DNA of 64,000 bases, from assembly GCF_007676755.1 (NCBI RefSeq), contig NZ_VEBK01000001.1, positions 186,001-250,000 of the forward strand, written 5' to 3'. Below the pieces are notes generated by a model. That model worked only from the letters and a program-made list of their open reading frames with translations. It did no database searches and was not told the origin of the DNA. A program made the translations under genes and the position numbers. This DNA comes from Bacillus sp. FJAT-22090. GTDB taxonomy: Bacteria; Bacillota; Bacilli; Bacillales_A; Planococcaceae. This document shows positions 1 to 9,284 of the stretch, in pieces (within the stretch, counting starts at the first letter, position 1; each line of letters begins with the position of its first letter).

Positions 1-50
1 ATAATTCTTCGTGCAATTTCTCCCCTATTTGCAATTAATACTTTCTTCAT
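1..50 (-). CDS. Biotin carboxylase N-terminus (acyl-CoA carboxylase subunit), partial
   Basis: Only the first 16 codons lie in the window; the gene runs off the left edge. Reading leftward from ATG at 50-48, the peptide is MKKVLIANRGEIARRI, the hallmark start of ATP-grasp biotin carboxylases (AccC, acyl-CoA carboxylase alpha chain, or pyruvate carboxylase). A strong SD (AAGGGGG) lies 8-9 bases upstream. A complete pyc is present at 26-29 kb, so this is more likely an acetyl-, propionyl- or methylcrotonyl-CoA carboxylase subunit. Which acyl-CoA is used cannot be told from the fragment. Confidence 0.8.
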   Translation of the reverse strand, partial: MKKVLIANRGEIARRI

Positions 51-149
51 TTTTTAATTCCCCCTTGTTTGAAAGGTATGTCCCATCTCTATTAGTCTAT
101 ACGAATAGTGAAAGCGATTTCAACTAGATAGGAAATTTTTTTATATAAA

Positions 150-176
150 AAGAAGTCTCTAGATTAAGAGACTTCC
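150..176 (-). terminator. Rho-independent terminator of the ylbO-like gene
   Basis: GAAGTCTCT (152-160) and AGAGACTTC (167-175) form a perfect 9-bp stem with a 6-nt loop. On the minus strand it is followed by TTTTTATATAA. It lies directly after the stop codon of the gene ending at 180. Confidence 0.85.
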
Positions 177-179
177 TTT

Positions 180-578
180 TTACTTTCTTTCTATATGAGT
201 AATTCCTTGTTTTGCCCAGTTCAATAACTGCTCATAATCTTTCTTCAATAAGTTATAAGCACTGGAAATTTCATCATAGGATTGCTTCATTTCATCATAG
301 CTTTCCATTGCTAGCTGCAAATGATTTTGCAAAGAAGAGGAATCCGCTACTTCCCTCGATACAGGCACATTCACATGAATTTCTTTTTTGAAAATTTGAG
401 GACGTAAATTCTTATTCCACCTAAATGCACAAGCTTGTTTGGAGCGACCTAACAAAATGCTTGCTTCTTCAAATCCAGAAATTTGCGTATGGCCTTGTTC
501 TATTTTCTTTAAAACTAATTCTTTTAGAAGATTGTCTTCTTCCGCAGTCCAGCTATCTTTTCTAATTTTAACATTCAT
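180..578 (-). CDS. ylbO: RsfA/YlbO-type Myb-like transcription factor
   Basis: 132 aa. The N-terminal half carries a Myb/SANT-like DNA-binding domain (KDSWTAEED near residue 7, then LLGRSKQACAFRWN near 45). The C-terminal third is a predicted coiled coil rich in Glu, Tyr and Leu. This layout matches the RsfA family; RsfA fine-tunes sigma-F-dependent forespore genes, and YlbO is its paralogue beside rpmF in Bacillus. The start is ATG 578, 6 nt after AAGGGTG; a longer in-frame extension has no SD. It is shorter than B. subtilis YlbO (about 190 aa). A sporulation role is inferred from the family. Confidence 0.8.
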   Translation of the reverse strand: MNVKIRKDSWTAEEDNLLKELVLKKIEQGHTQISGFEEASILLGRSKQACAFRWNKNLRPQIFKKEIHVNVPVSREVADSSSLQNHLQLAMESYDEMKQSYDEISSAYNLLKKDYEQLLNWAKQGITHIERK

Positions 579-705
579 GTTTATCACCCTTTGCTTTTTT
601 ACTAATATATGCAAAGTGGGTACAAATAGACTCTAATTATTATTATCTTTTTAAGAAAAGTGCGGAAGACTTCTCATGATATTTAAGGGAAGAAGGAATT
701 GGCTC

Positions 706-1464
706 TTACTTTCTTCTTAGAAAAGCATCGACTGCCTTGTGATGTTCATCATGTTCCCAAAGTATTGAACAAGTCGATACTTCCTCCATCACTCGCTCTT
801 TTAGCTTTGTAATTTCCCATTTTCGAATAGCTTGTTTTTTATATGCTTTTAGTACGGATGCATGGGGAACAATCATCTTTTCGCTAAACTTATGCAAAGC
901 CATGTATTTATCACCTTCGAAAACTTCCGTTGCCCATCCTATAGAAAGTAGATGATCAGAACTATAAGGAACTGCCTCTGTCAGCATTTGTAATGCGTAA
1001 TCGTGTCTCATCCCTTTTTCAAATAAGTACGATCCTCCACCCCAGCCGGAAGTAATCGCCAGCTTTCCTTGTATGAACCCACATTTTGCTTCTTTATTTA
1101 CTAAACGATAGTCACATAATGTAGCAATTTCACATCCCCCACCTACAGCAGTACCGTTTAATAAAGCGATTGTAGGTATACTTAATGTTGCCACTTCATA
1201 TAAAACTTGGGCCGTTTCACTTAACATTGCATAAGATTCTTGCTCCGTTTTGAGCTTATGAAAAACAGATAAGTCTCCTCCTGAACAAAAAGTTTTTTCA
1301 CCTGCTCCCGTAATAACAGCTAACTTGATAGAATCATTTGTTTTTACATTATGTATTAATTGTTTAAAACCTTCTACTACCTCTCCATTAATCGCATTGT
1401 GGATTGCAGGTCTATTTATCTCGAAAATAATTATGTCGCCTTGTATGTCAATTGTATATGCCAT
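706..1464 (-). CDS. Crotonase-fold protein resembling ethylmalonyl-CoA decarboxylase (ECHDC1-like)
   Basis: 252 aa, the usual enoyl-CoA hydratase/isomerase length. The oxyanion-hole segment FCSGGDL is near residue 60 and GGGCE near 112. The first catalytic Glu of hydratases is present (E112). The second, normally in a QPE motif 20 residues later, is Gln (CGFIQ, Q132). The stretch DYRLVNKEAK...SGWGGG resembles ECHDC1-type decarboxylases, which remove carboxylated acyl-CoA side products, more than true hydratases. ATG 1464 is chosen because AAAGGGG sits 7 nt upstream; ATG 1470 is too close to it. A biotin carboxylase starts at 50 on the same strand. The substrate is unknown; an isomerase or hydrolase is also possible. 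Confidence 0.7.
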   Translation of the reverse strand: MAYTIDIQGDIIIFEINRPAIHNAINGEVVEGFKQLIHNVKTNDSIKLAVITGAGEKTFCSGGDLSVFHKLKTEQESYAMLSETAQVLYEVATLSIPTIALLNGTAVGGGCEIATLCDYRLVNKEAKCGFIQGKLAITSGWGGGSYLFEKGMRHDYALQMLTEAVPYSSDHLLSIGWATEVFEGDKYMALHKFSEKMIVPHASVLKAYKKQAIRKWEITKLKERVMEEVSTCSILWEHDEHHKAVDAFLRRK

Positions 1465-1727
1465 GTTCATGCCCCTTTACAATTTATATATTTAAGGTAT
1501 CATACCTATCATTTAACAAAAAGAATGAATGATGAAAGAAAAATAGCAAAATCATTAAAATTGGAGCCACAGTCTTATAGAAATAAACCACGATCAATAA
1601 TTTTGAGAAACTTACAAGTTTGAGCTGTTCAATCTATTAGAACGGTTTGTAGGTAAAAACAGTATCTATTGTGTTCAACCATTTATCCGGAATCTGATTG
1701 TAGAAATACTTCACAATATAGGAGTAA

Positions 1728-2423
1728 TGTGTCATAGTACGTTGACTAGTGACCGCTATGATTTTCTCTTCTAGCGGACGCTTTCCGCCGGGTGAGCGAT
1801 GAGCCAGCCACACCGCTTAGGCGTCGTTGGGCTGGCTCATTTGCCCACAGCGGAACAAAGGCTAAGAGCGCCACATCGTGTGGCAACGCCTTCGTGACCA
1901 ACATCTTGTTGGCCTCAGCAGGAGTCGCCGCCAGCAGAGAAAGCAAAGAATGTTCGAGTTTGTAGTGAAATGTTGCTCATCCGGTTTATAATGTTGCGAG
2001 TAACGACTGAAATGTTGCGTAAATTTAAATGGACGATCTAATCCATTTAAATTTAGCAGATTCTTCATGGAAAGTGCATAATAATTAGTGTCCTCTAGCA
2101 TTTACGTGGAGAATTGGTTGCGCTCGTTGCCAATTTGGTTGCTTTCAAGCGCAAACTGGTTGCTCTTCATAGAGAATTGGTTGCTTTCAAGTGACAATTG
2201 GTCTCGCTAAGCCATTTCCTAACTTTTAATGGCTAATAAATACAGATAAAAGCGTATATTTGGATGGATTGGAGCGAAAAGGACGGCGACTCCAACAGGA
2301 TCAAGTGAGTCAAATAAGACTTCACATCGAACGCCTAAGCGGACGGTGAAGACTCATCGCTCATCCCGTGGAAAGCGTCCGTCCTTCAGCGGAAATCCAA
2401 GCGGACGCCGACTAAGATGCAGT
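1728..2423. repeat. Dispersed imperfect-palindrome element, copy A
   Basis: This is the first of four related non-coding elements. The left arm (about 1750-1945) holds GGACGCTTTCCGCCGGGTGA and AGGAGTCGCCGCC. The right arm (about 2262-2410) holds the same kind of sequence inverted (GTGGAAAGCGTCCGTCC, GGCGACTCC). Between them lie three ATGTTGC motifs exactly 21 bp apart (1970, 1991, 2012) and five TTGGTTGC-type units exactly 21 bp apart (2114, 2135, 2156, 2177, 2198). The ends are degenerate (ATGTGTCATAGTA versus GTGCGTCTTA in copy D). ORFs inside are interrupted and lack ribosome sites. I see no gene between 1471 and 2516; 1471-1727 shows nothing clear. Confidence 0.85.
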
Positions 2424-2516
2424 ATCTCTAATAATCTCACTTTATTTCCCTAAAAAGAAAAAGACTACCGAAGAGCCATGGTCTCTTTGGTAGTCTTTCA
2501 AGGAACAAATACTGAA

Positions 2517-2690
2517 TTATTTGCTCACTACTTCTTTCCCTTTGTATTGACCGCATGATTTACAAATACGGTGAGCCAATTTCATTTCACCACAATTTGA
2601 ACAAGCAACCATACCAGGTACGGATAATTTAAAATGCGTACGACGTTTTCTTTTTACAGTTTTAGAAGTTCTTCTAGCTGGTACTGCCAT
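2517..2690 (-). CDS. rpmF: 50S ribosomal protein L32 (zinc-binding form)
   Basis: 57 aa. It begins [17 protein letters not shown], the classic L32 start, and keeps both CxxC pairs (CSNC near 31 and CKSC near 44), so it is the zinc-ribbon form rather than the Cys-less paralogue. ATG 2690 is chosen because AAGGAGGTG lies 6 nt upstream; the upstream in-frame ATG has no SD. It follows the ylbN-like gene by 24 bp in the conserved ylbN-rpmF operon. Confidence 0.97.
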   Translation of the reverse strand: MAVPARRTSKTVKRKRRTHFKLSVPGMVACSNCGEMKLAHRICKSCGQYKGKEVVSK

Positions 2691-2714
2691 TGGTGGCACC
2701 TCCTTACAGATCTA

Positions 2715-3254
2715 TTATTCGTCTGTTTGATCAAAATACTTAGCTAAATCAGCAAGTCTTGGATCCAATTTTGGTTGTTCATCTTCTTGCATATCATTCA
2801 GATCATCATCTGTTGTATAACTCCAACCATTTCCACCCTCGTGTGTAAATTGGTCTGCACCTTCTTTATACACTTGCAATGGAATTTCTAAAAGAATTAA
2901 CTCTTCTAGAACTGGGTCTACCTGAATGACATCTCCTTCTACTACATGAAAATTATCATAAGCTTGTGCAGAAGCAGTTGCTGTCTCAGACCAGTTGAAA
3001 ATTTCATCAGACTGAATCTCAAATGGATATTCTACATTTTCCCATGTGCGAGCACAAGGTAATATTAGAGTCCCTGAAAGCTGAAAATGACAAGTCATTT
3101 GCGCTGCACCAAAAGTGCAGTGCCCTTTTACATGAACGGGTGAAATGTTTCGAACGTCTGGGTTTCGTTCCTTCACATTTTCAAGGGTAACGAACTCATC
3201 TAACGTCATCCCGTTTTCACGATATTTTGCTAGTTGACTAATTGCCCATTTCAT
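2715..3254 (-). CDS. ylbN: YceD/DUF177 family protein (YlbN)
   Basis: 179 aa, acidic. It has the DUF177 pattern: a central CHFQLSGTLILPCARTWE segment around residues 55-72 and an acidic C-terminus. Members sit next to rpmF in most bacteria, and the plant/E. coli homologue YceD is linked to 23S rRNA accumulation. That role is family knowledge and is not shown here. The SD GAGGTGA precedes ATG 3254. It is co-directional with rpmF and divergent from tmcAL. Confidence 0.92.
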   Translation of the reverse strand: MKWAISQLAKYRENGMTLDEFVTLENVKERNPDVRNISPVHVKGHCTFGAAQMTCHFQLSGTLILPCARTWENVEYPFEIQSDEIFNWSETATASAQAYDNFHVVEGDVIQVDPVLEELILLEIPLQVYKEGADQFTHEGGNGWSYTTDDDLNDMQEDEQPKLDPRLADLAKYFDQTDE

Positions 3255-3378
3255 ACGATTATCACCTCAAGACAACAAAGTTGATTATATAATGACTGAA
3301 TTTAGATGTCAAGATAATTTCTTGTCACTACATTATTTTAACATTATACTCTCCTTAAGGAAAGGATTTGATTTGAAG

Positions 3379-4593
3379 ATGAAAGCAACTGGAATTATTG
3401 TAGAATATAATCCATTTCATAATGGGCATTTGCATCATTTACAAATGTCTCGACAAAAAACTGAGAGCGACGTGATGATTGCAGTCATGTCGGGAAACTT
3501 TCTACAACGTGGTGAACCGGCACTTGTGGATAAATGGACTCGAACAAAAATGGCACTTTCCGCAGGTGTAGATTTAGTTATCGAGTTACCTTATGCTTTT
3601 GCTACTGCTCAGGCAAGCGATTTTGCCAAAGGAGCAATTTATTTATTGGATGCATTAAAATGTGAGGCTTTTTGTTTTGGGAGTGAGGAAGGCTCTTTAG
3701 ACGCGTTTTTAAATACCTATGAATTATTATTAACCAATAAAGCTGAATATAATACACAAATTGCAACTTTCATGAAAAAAGGAATTAGTTACCCGAAAGC
3801 ATTAAACGAAGCATATAGGGCAATTTCAAAAGGTGCTGACGTGTCATTAGTGGATTTATCCAAGCCGAATAATATTTTAGGGTACCATTATATCGAGGCT
3901 GCTAAAACATTAAAGGCTCACATTCAACCGGAGACCATTCAACGAATCATTGCAAATTATCATGACCCTGCAAAAGCAACGGAGACGATCGCCAGTGCTA
4001 CAGGTATCCGAAAAGTATTATTTGATGAGAACGATTTGACTGCCGTTCAACATTTTCTGCCATATACTAGTTCAGACGCTCTACTCCAATGGAAAACCTC
4101 TGCTCAAGCATTCGGAAGCTGGGAACATTTCTATCCCCTTCTTCGTTTTACAATTTTACGACATACAAAAGAATCGCTAGCAAAATTTGCGGAAGTGACA
4201 GAAGGCATGGAAAATGCTATATGGAATGCGGCCATTACAAGTGTTTCTTTCCATTCTTTTATGGAAAAAATTAAATCGAAACGATTTACATGGACAAGAA
4301 TTCAGAGAATGTTAACTCATATTTATACTGATTTTTCATGGAAACAATTGCAAGAAATAGATTTACCAACGTATATTCGACCATTAGGAATGACTAAAAA
4401 AGGACAAGCCTATTTACAAGCGATAAAAAAAGACTTGCAACTTCCTCTAATAAGTAGAGTTGCTGCAAGTAAAGAAAATATACAACTTCAATTAGATCTT
4501 AAAGCAACGGATTTATATTACTTAGGCTTACAAACTCCCTTTGGACAGCGTATGATTGGGAGTGAGTTTCGAACAGTTCCGATTCGTATATGA
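3379..4593 (+). CDS. tmcAL: tRNA(Met) cytidine acetate ligase (YlbM)
   Basis: 404 aa. It begins MKATGIIVEYNPFHNGHLHH; the FHNGH motif is the nucleotidyltransferase HxGH ATP site. Further conserved blocks are MSGNFLQRGEPA and the central FGSEEGS. TmcAL makes N4-acetylcytidine at the wobble base of elongator tRNA-Met from acetate and ATP. The start is uncertain: ATG 3379 matches homologues but lies 12 nt after the SD AAGGAAAGG, and TTG 3373 is better spaced and adds two residues. A longer in-frame extension reaches 3292 without an SD. Its stop is 5 bp from that of convergent ylbL. Confidence 0.95.
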   Translation: MKATGIIVEYNPFHNGHLHHLQMSRQKTESDVMIAVMSGNFLQRGEPALVDKWTRTKMALSAGVDLVIELPYAFATAQASDFAKGAIYLLDALKCEAFCFGSEEGSLDAFLNTYELLLTNKAEYNTQIATFMKKGISYPKALNEAYRAISKGADVSLVDLSKPNNILGYHYIEAAKTLKAHIQPETIQRIIANYHDPAKATETIASATGIRKVLFDENDLTAVQHFLPYTSSDALLQWKTSAQAFGSWEHFYPLLRFTILRHTKESLAKFAEVTEGMENAIWNAAITSVSFHSFMEKIKSKRFTWTRIQRMLTHIYTDFSWKQLQEIDLPTYIRPLGMTKKGQAYLQAIKKDLQLPLISRVAASKENIQLQLDLKATDLYYLGLQTPFGQRMIGSEFRTVPIRI

Positions 4594-4598
4594 CTTAA

Positions 4599-5645
4599 TT
4601 ATTTTGGCTCTAATTGGTTCAAGTATGCTAGGGCATCATCCACTGTTTTGACAGGTACAATTTTCATTTTTGTGCCTATTTTTTTTGCAGCTTTCAAGGC
4701 CTCTTCATAATTTGATTGTAAATCTGGGTTTTTCGCTAAAATGGAAGGGTCAATTTCATCGTCAGGAGCGAACATTATTTCCATTCCTTTACGATCTGCC
4801 GCAATTACCTTCAAAGCAATACCCCCTATGCGCCCTACTGTTCCATCGGGCTCCATTTCACCCGTCCCTGCAATCGTGTATCCTTTTGTAATATCCTCAG
4901 GAAGCAATTGATTTAAAATTTCTAATGTAAACATAAGACCCGCAGATGGACCCCCGATATCTTCCGTATTCATGTGTACTACAGGAGTAGTTTCTACTAG
5001 CTTATCTTCTTTATAAGAAATACCAATCCCAGGTTTATCAAGAACACCAGGAACTTTTTTTAGCGTAACCTCTTTCTTCAATTCCTTGCCGTCTCGTTCT
5101 ACCATTAAACTGATTGTATCGCCTTCTTGTTTGTCCGCTAAATATGTTTGAATCGATTCCTCTGTTAAATCCTTCATGTCATCCATTTCTAAAATTTTAT
5201 CACCTGGTTCCAAAATACGGTCAGCTGCACTGCCATCAACAACGTTAAAAATAAATATTCCGTTATTTTTGATGGTATAAGGCTTATTCGCTCGATTGTA
5301 TGCGACCGTTATAGCATTAAATTGAGAATCAGACATAAGCTTTAATTGACGAACATTATATTCTTTTTCATCTTCATCTTTTTGCCGGATTTGATTTGCC
5401 TTATATATTTTCTGATTATCCACTATTTTTGCGTATGCATATGTAAGCGGTGTTGCTTTTGCAAGTGCAATTGTGAGTAGGCTCATCGTTCCAACATCAT
5501 CTTCATCTCCACCCTCGACTTCTACGAATGGAGTAAGTTCATACGCACCTCCGGGTTTTGAAATATATGATTCCAATGGATAAAAAGCTATTGCAAGTAC
5601 TATTGCTAATACGAAAAGAAGGATAACAGGCTTTCTCTTCTTCAT
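4599..5645 (-). CDS. ylbL: Membrane-anchored PDZ-Lon serine protease (YlbL/SepM family)
   Basis: 348 aa. One N-terminal transmembrane helix (residues 7-25) is followed by an extracytoplasmic PDZ-like domain (about 125-195) and a Lon-type proteolytic domain. The Ser-Lys dyad is visible as S234 in GGPSAG and K279 in GGIALK. Streptococcal SepM trims a competence peptide. B. subtilis YlbL helps degrade the checkpoint protein YneA during recovery from DNA damage. Both functions are family knowledge. Confidence 0.93.
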   Translation of the reverse strand: MKKRKPVILLFVLAIVLAIAFYPLESYISKPGGAYELTPFVEVEGGDEDDVGTMSLLTIALAKATPLTYAYAKIVDNQKIYKANQIRQKDEDEKEYNVRQLKLMSDSQFNAITVAYNRANKPYTIKNNGIFIFNVVDGSAADRILEPGDKILEMDDMKDLTEESIQTYLADKQEGDTISLMVERDGKELKKEVTLKKVPGVLDKPGIGISYKEDKLVETTPVVHMNTEDIGGPSAGLMFTLEILNQLLPEDITKGYTIAGTGEMEPDGTVGRIGGIALKVIAADRKGMEIMFAPDDEIDPSILAKNPDLQSNYEEALKAAKKIGTKMKIVPVKTVDDALAYLNQLEPK

Positions 5646-5778
5646 GAGTTCTCCCTCTCTTTCTTAAATATATATGAGTATTAGTTTATCACTTCCATTT
5701 TTTTCTGACAAAACAAATGAATAATAAAATGAGCAGGTAATTAAAAATTTCTAAATTGAAAAAAAAGGATGAGCTGAC

Positions 5779-6654
5779 ATGCATAAAATAATTACAATTG
5801 GAAGTTGGGCACTGATAATCTTATTGTTTCTACAACCTGGCACCGCACATAAAGGTGCCGTAGAAGGAATGCAAATCTTTACGACCGCCTTACTTCCTTA
5901 TTTATTGCCTTATTTAGTAATTACACAAATGTTTATAAGGTCACAAAATAATTTTTTACATACTTCCAATAAGTTTAAACTATACTTGAATGTTTACATA
6001 TTAAGTGCGATTGGAGGTTTTCCAAGCGGTGCAGCAGTTATTTCCTCCTTAAAGGAAATGGGGACTTTAAATGAACGTAATGCCAGCTGGCTATTAGGCA
6101 TTTGCCACGCACCGAGCCCTATGTTTGTCATCGGTTTTGTTGGAATTGAAATTTTCCATGCAGAATTTGCTGGTCTTAAATTACTAATTATTATACACCT
6201 TGTGAATTTACTATTCCTTTTAGTATTCATCATTTTTTCAAACCCTATTCAAAGGAATGAATACCAAAAAACAAAAGCGGTCTCTCCATTTCAAGAAAGT
6301 ATAAAAGAAACCTCCCAAATTTTATTACTAATTGGTACAACTGTTATTTTTTTCACGACAGTAAGCATTATTGTTTTTGAATCAGTCAAAGAAGTCCTTC
6401 CATCCATCTCTCCTTTATTATTAGTCTTTGTAGCTTCTTTTTTTGAAATGACTGGTGGAATTAGTTTGGCAGGAGATATATTGTCAGGAGAAGCGATACT
6501 TCCATTTATAGTAGCAGTTGTCGTTGCTTTTAGTGGAATTAGTATTCACATGCAAATTATTGTACTTGCCCAAAAAGCAGGTATTCCAATTAGACGCTAT
6601 ATATTCTTCCGCATTTTACACGTACTCATCATTCCTTTATTTTATATTTTTTAA
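5779..6654 (+). CDS. ylbJ: YlbJ-like polytopic membrane protein (nucleoside-recognition/Gate domain), short form
   Basis: 291 aa, with about seven hydrophobic helices. The loop GGFPSGAAVISSLKEMG near residues 78-94 and CHAPSPMFVIGF near 112-123 resemble Gate-domain proteins, including YlbJ, a sporulation membrane protein. Its place beside coaD supports YlbJ. B. subtilis YlbJ is about 408 residues, so this protein is clearly shorter, yet it has a normal start (AAAGGATG, then ATG 5779) and no interrupted frame. It is convergent with coaD. The transported or bound ligand is unknown. Confidence 0.65.
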   Translation: MHKIITIGSWALIILLFLQPGTAHKGAVEGMQIFTTALLPYLLPYLVITQMFIRSQNNFLHTSNKFKLYLNVYILSAIGGFPSGAAVISSLKEMGTLNERNASWLLGICHAPSPMFVIGFVGIEIFHAEFAGLKLLIIIHLVNLLFLLVFIIFSNPIQRNEYQKTKAVSPFQESIKETSQILLLIGTTVIFFTTVSIIVFESVKEVLPSISPLLLVFVASFFEMTGGISLAGDILSGEAILPFIVAVVVAFSGISIHMQIIVLAQKAGIPIRRYIFFRILHVLIIPLFYIF

Positions 6655-6682
6655 TAAAGTCCAGATTTCCGCGCAAAAATAA

Positions 6683-6703
6683 AACCTTGCCGCATGGGCA
6701 AGG

Positions 6704-6705
<2 letters not shown>
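6683..6705 (-). terminator. Terminator of rsmD-coaD
   Basis: AACCTTGCC (6683-6691) pairs with GGCAAGGTT (6697-6705) around a 5-nt loop. On the minus strand TTTTATTTTT follows. The coaD stop codon lies inside the stem. The hairpin also separates coaD from convergent ylbJ. Confidence 0.85.
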
Positions 6706-7757
<1,052 letters not shown>

Positions 7758-7812
7758 GTTATTTCTCCTAGTTATCAAATTCGCCTTTACATATTTGTTC
7801 AGTTAAATGAAA

Positions 7813-9231
7813 TTAAATAGAATCGGATGGTGTAATAATAATTTTATTTTTTTGTTTATCCACATTCACTAAAAACAGACGAATCATCCACGCTTCTTCC
7901 ATATAAAAATCTGTTCCAATTTTCTCAAATGGTTCTGACATGGCGTCATATCTTTTTTCATTTAGAACATAAAATGGTTCGTGTACTGGAAAGCGGAACG
8001 CCCTTGCACTACTTTGAACATACAACCCTTTATCTGTATTATCTAAAGTGTACCCTAATTCTGTTAGCAATGGACCGGCAGCATATAAAACTTTTCCATC
8101 TTTAAATACTACATTCATCTCGTCCATATATAATTTGTTTAAATATACAGGACGAGCATCTTCAAAAAGCAATGGAAACTGTTCGGTTTCTTCTTGTCCA
8201 TTAAATGCAAAAAAAGAAGTTTTCAAGCCGATTACTTTCGACAATAGCTTGTCTAATTTTTCAGCATTCAACTTACCGGTTTTCGTTAAGGCAGTCTCCC
8301 ATTCGGAAAGTTGATCTTTTGTAAAATAATTTTTAAGCGTTTCATACATCCAAATTGATTTTTCAGATCCGATTGGACTAGCCATTATAAAGCTACTCAC
8401 AACTTCAGCAAGTAATGGATTCTCTTCATTTAAGCCATATTGTAATTGAATATTTTTAACGATTATTTCACTTTGAATAGCGTCAACCCCTTTGTTTGCA
8501 ATAAATGCAATACGGGAAGATTTTATATTATACTTATTCTCAGTAAAAAGCATGGACATATGTATATTGTTCGGAATATGCAATCCATCTAATAATGCAA
8601 TAACTTCTTTCGAAAGATTTTCGTTTGAATGAACCGTAAAATAATCATTTTCATATTTCACAGGTATACTTTCTTTTTGCCAATATAACTCTGAAATATT
8701 TCCAGTGCCAAAGAAAAGGGTATAGTCGATTAAGCTTAAAGAAGTACTCCCAATTATCGGAAGACCACTAATCCACATACCTCCACGCTTTACTTCGTCG
8801 GTTACATGAAGTGTCGTATAAGAAACTCCACCATTCTCGATTTTAGCTAAAAATCCGGTAAATAATTCCCCGTCACGTAATCCATCTACTATTGGAATTT
8901 CATACGAGATGCTCTGCTTATCCATATCGCCTTCATTAAACAAAGCTAGATCTTCAGATAAACGGCTACAACTATCACTTGTGCTCAAATCGCAGCTCCT
9001 ATTTTCGCTAGAAATTGGCCACGTAATAACCATTTGTTCTTTTGGCAAATTACTGAAATGTTGCTTAATAATCATTTTGTCTTTCTTTAATTTTATTTCA
9101 ATTTCTTGCTCATAAAAAAAAGATTGTCCCCCTTCTTCTTTACTTGAGGAGTAGACATGATATTGAAATAAAAGCAACGTGCTGTTTATAATAACGAGTA
9201 GTGTAGATATAATACTTATAACAATTTTCAT
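7813..9231 (-). CDS. Unrecognised membrane-anchored extracytoplasmic protein
   Basis: 472 aa. A single N-terminal hydrophobic helix (residues 3-22, no lipobox) is followed by a long exported-looking region. It lacks HExxH and any other catalytic motif I know. The last 100 residues (KVLYAAGPLLTELGY onward) loosely resemble the copper-amine-oxidase-type stalk domain of Firmicute surface proteins. Two Cys near residue 80 (SCDLSTSDSC) could form a disulfide. ATG 9231 has GGAGGG 7 nt upstream. It sits between ylbG and rsmD, which are close neighbours in B. subtilis, so it is a lineage insertion. Function unknown. Confidence 0.8.
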   Translation of the reverse strand: MKIVISIISTLLVIINSTLLLFQYHVYSSSKEEGGQSFFYEQEIEIKLKKDKMIIKQHFSNLPKEQMVITWPISSENRSCDLSTSDSCSRLSEDLALFNEGDMDKQSISYEIPIVDGLRDGELFTGFLAKIENGGVSYTTLHVTDEVKRGGMWISGLPIIGSTSLSLIDYTLFFGTGNISELYWQKESIPVKYENDYFTVHSNENLSKEVIALLDGLHIPNNIHMSMLFTENKYNIKSSRIAFIANKGVDAIQSEIIVKNIQLQYGLNEENPLLAEVVSSFIMASPIGSEKSIWMYETLKNYFTKDQLSEWETALTKTGKLNAEKLDKLLSKVIGLKTSFFAFNGQEETEQFPLLFEDARPVYLNKLYMDEMNVVFKDGKVLYAAGPLLTELGYTLDNTDKGLYVQSSARAFRFPVHEPFYVLNEKRYDAMSEPFEKIGTDFYMEEAWMIRLFLVNVDKQKNKIIITPSDSI

Positions 9232-9284
9232 AGAATTACCCTCCAACTAAGTGGTAAGATGGATTGGAAAGGAAGTGTTTTTCA

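Noticed and set aside
1360-1623. Plus-strand 87-codon ORF at the start of the ECHDC1-like gene
   Set aside because: It overlaps the true gene antisense and has neither SD nor typical composition.
1862-2101. Minus-strand 79-codon ORF in element copy A
   Set aside because: It consists of repeat sequence with odd Arg/Trp-rich composition and has no SD; the other copies do not preserve the frame.
2112-2206. CRISPR array from the regularly spaced TTGGTTGC units
   Set aside because: The period is 21 bp with only 7-8 conserved bases, there are no uniform spacers or long direct repeats, and no cas gene is nearby. The same five-unit array recurs in four places.
7813-9231. Zinc metalloprotease (gluzincin-like) assignment for the orphan protein
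   Set aside because: The overall layout seemed reminiscent, but there is no HExxH motif and no convincing metal ligands.
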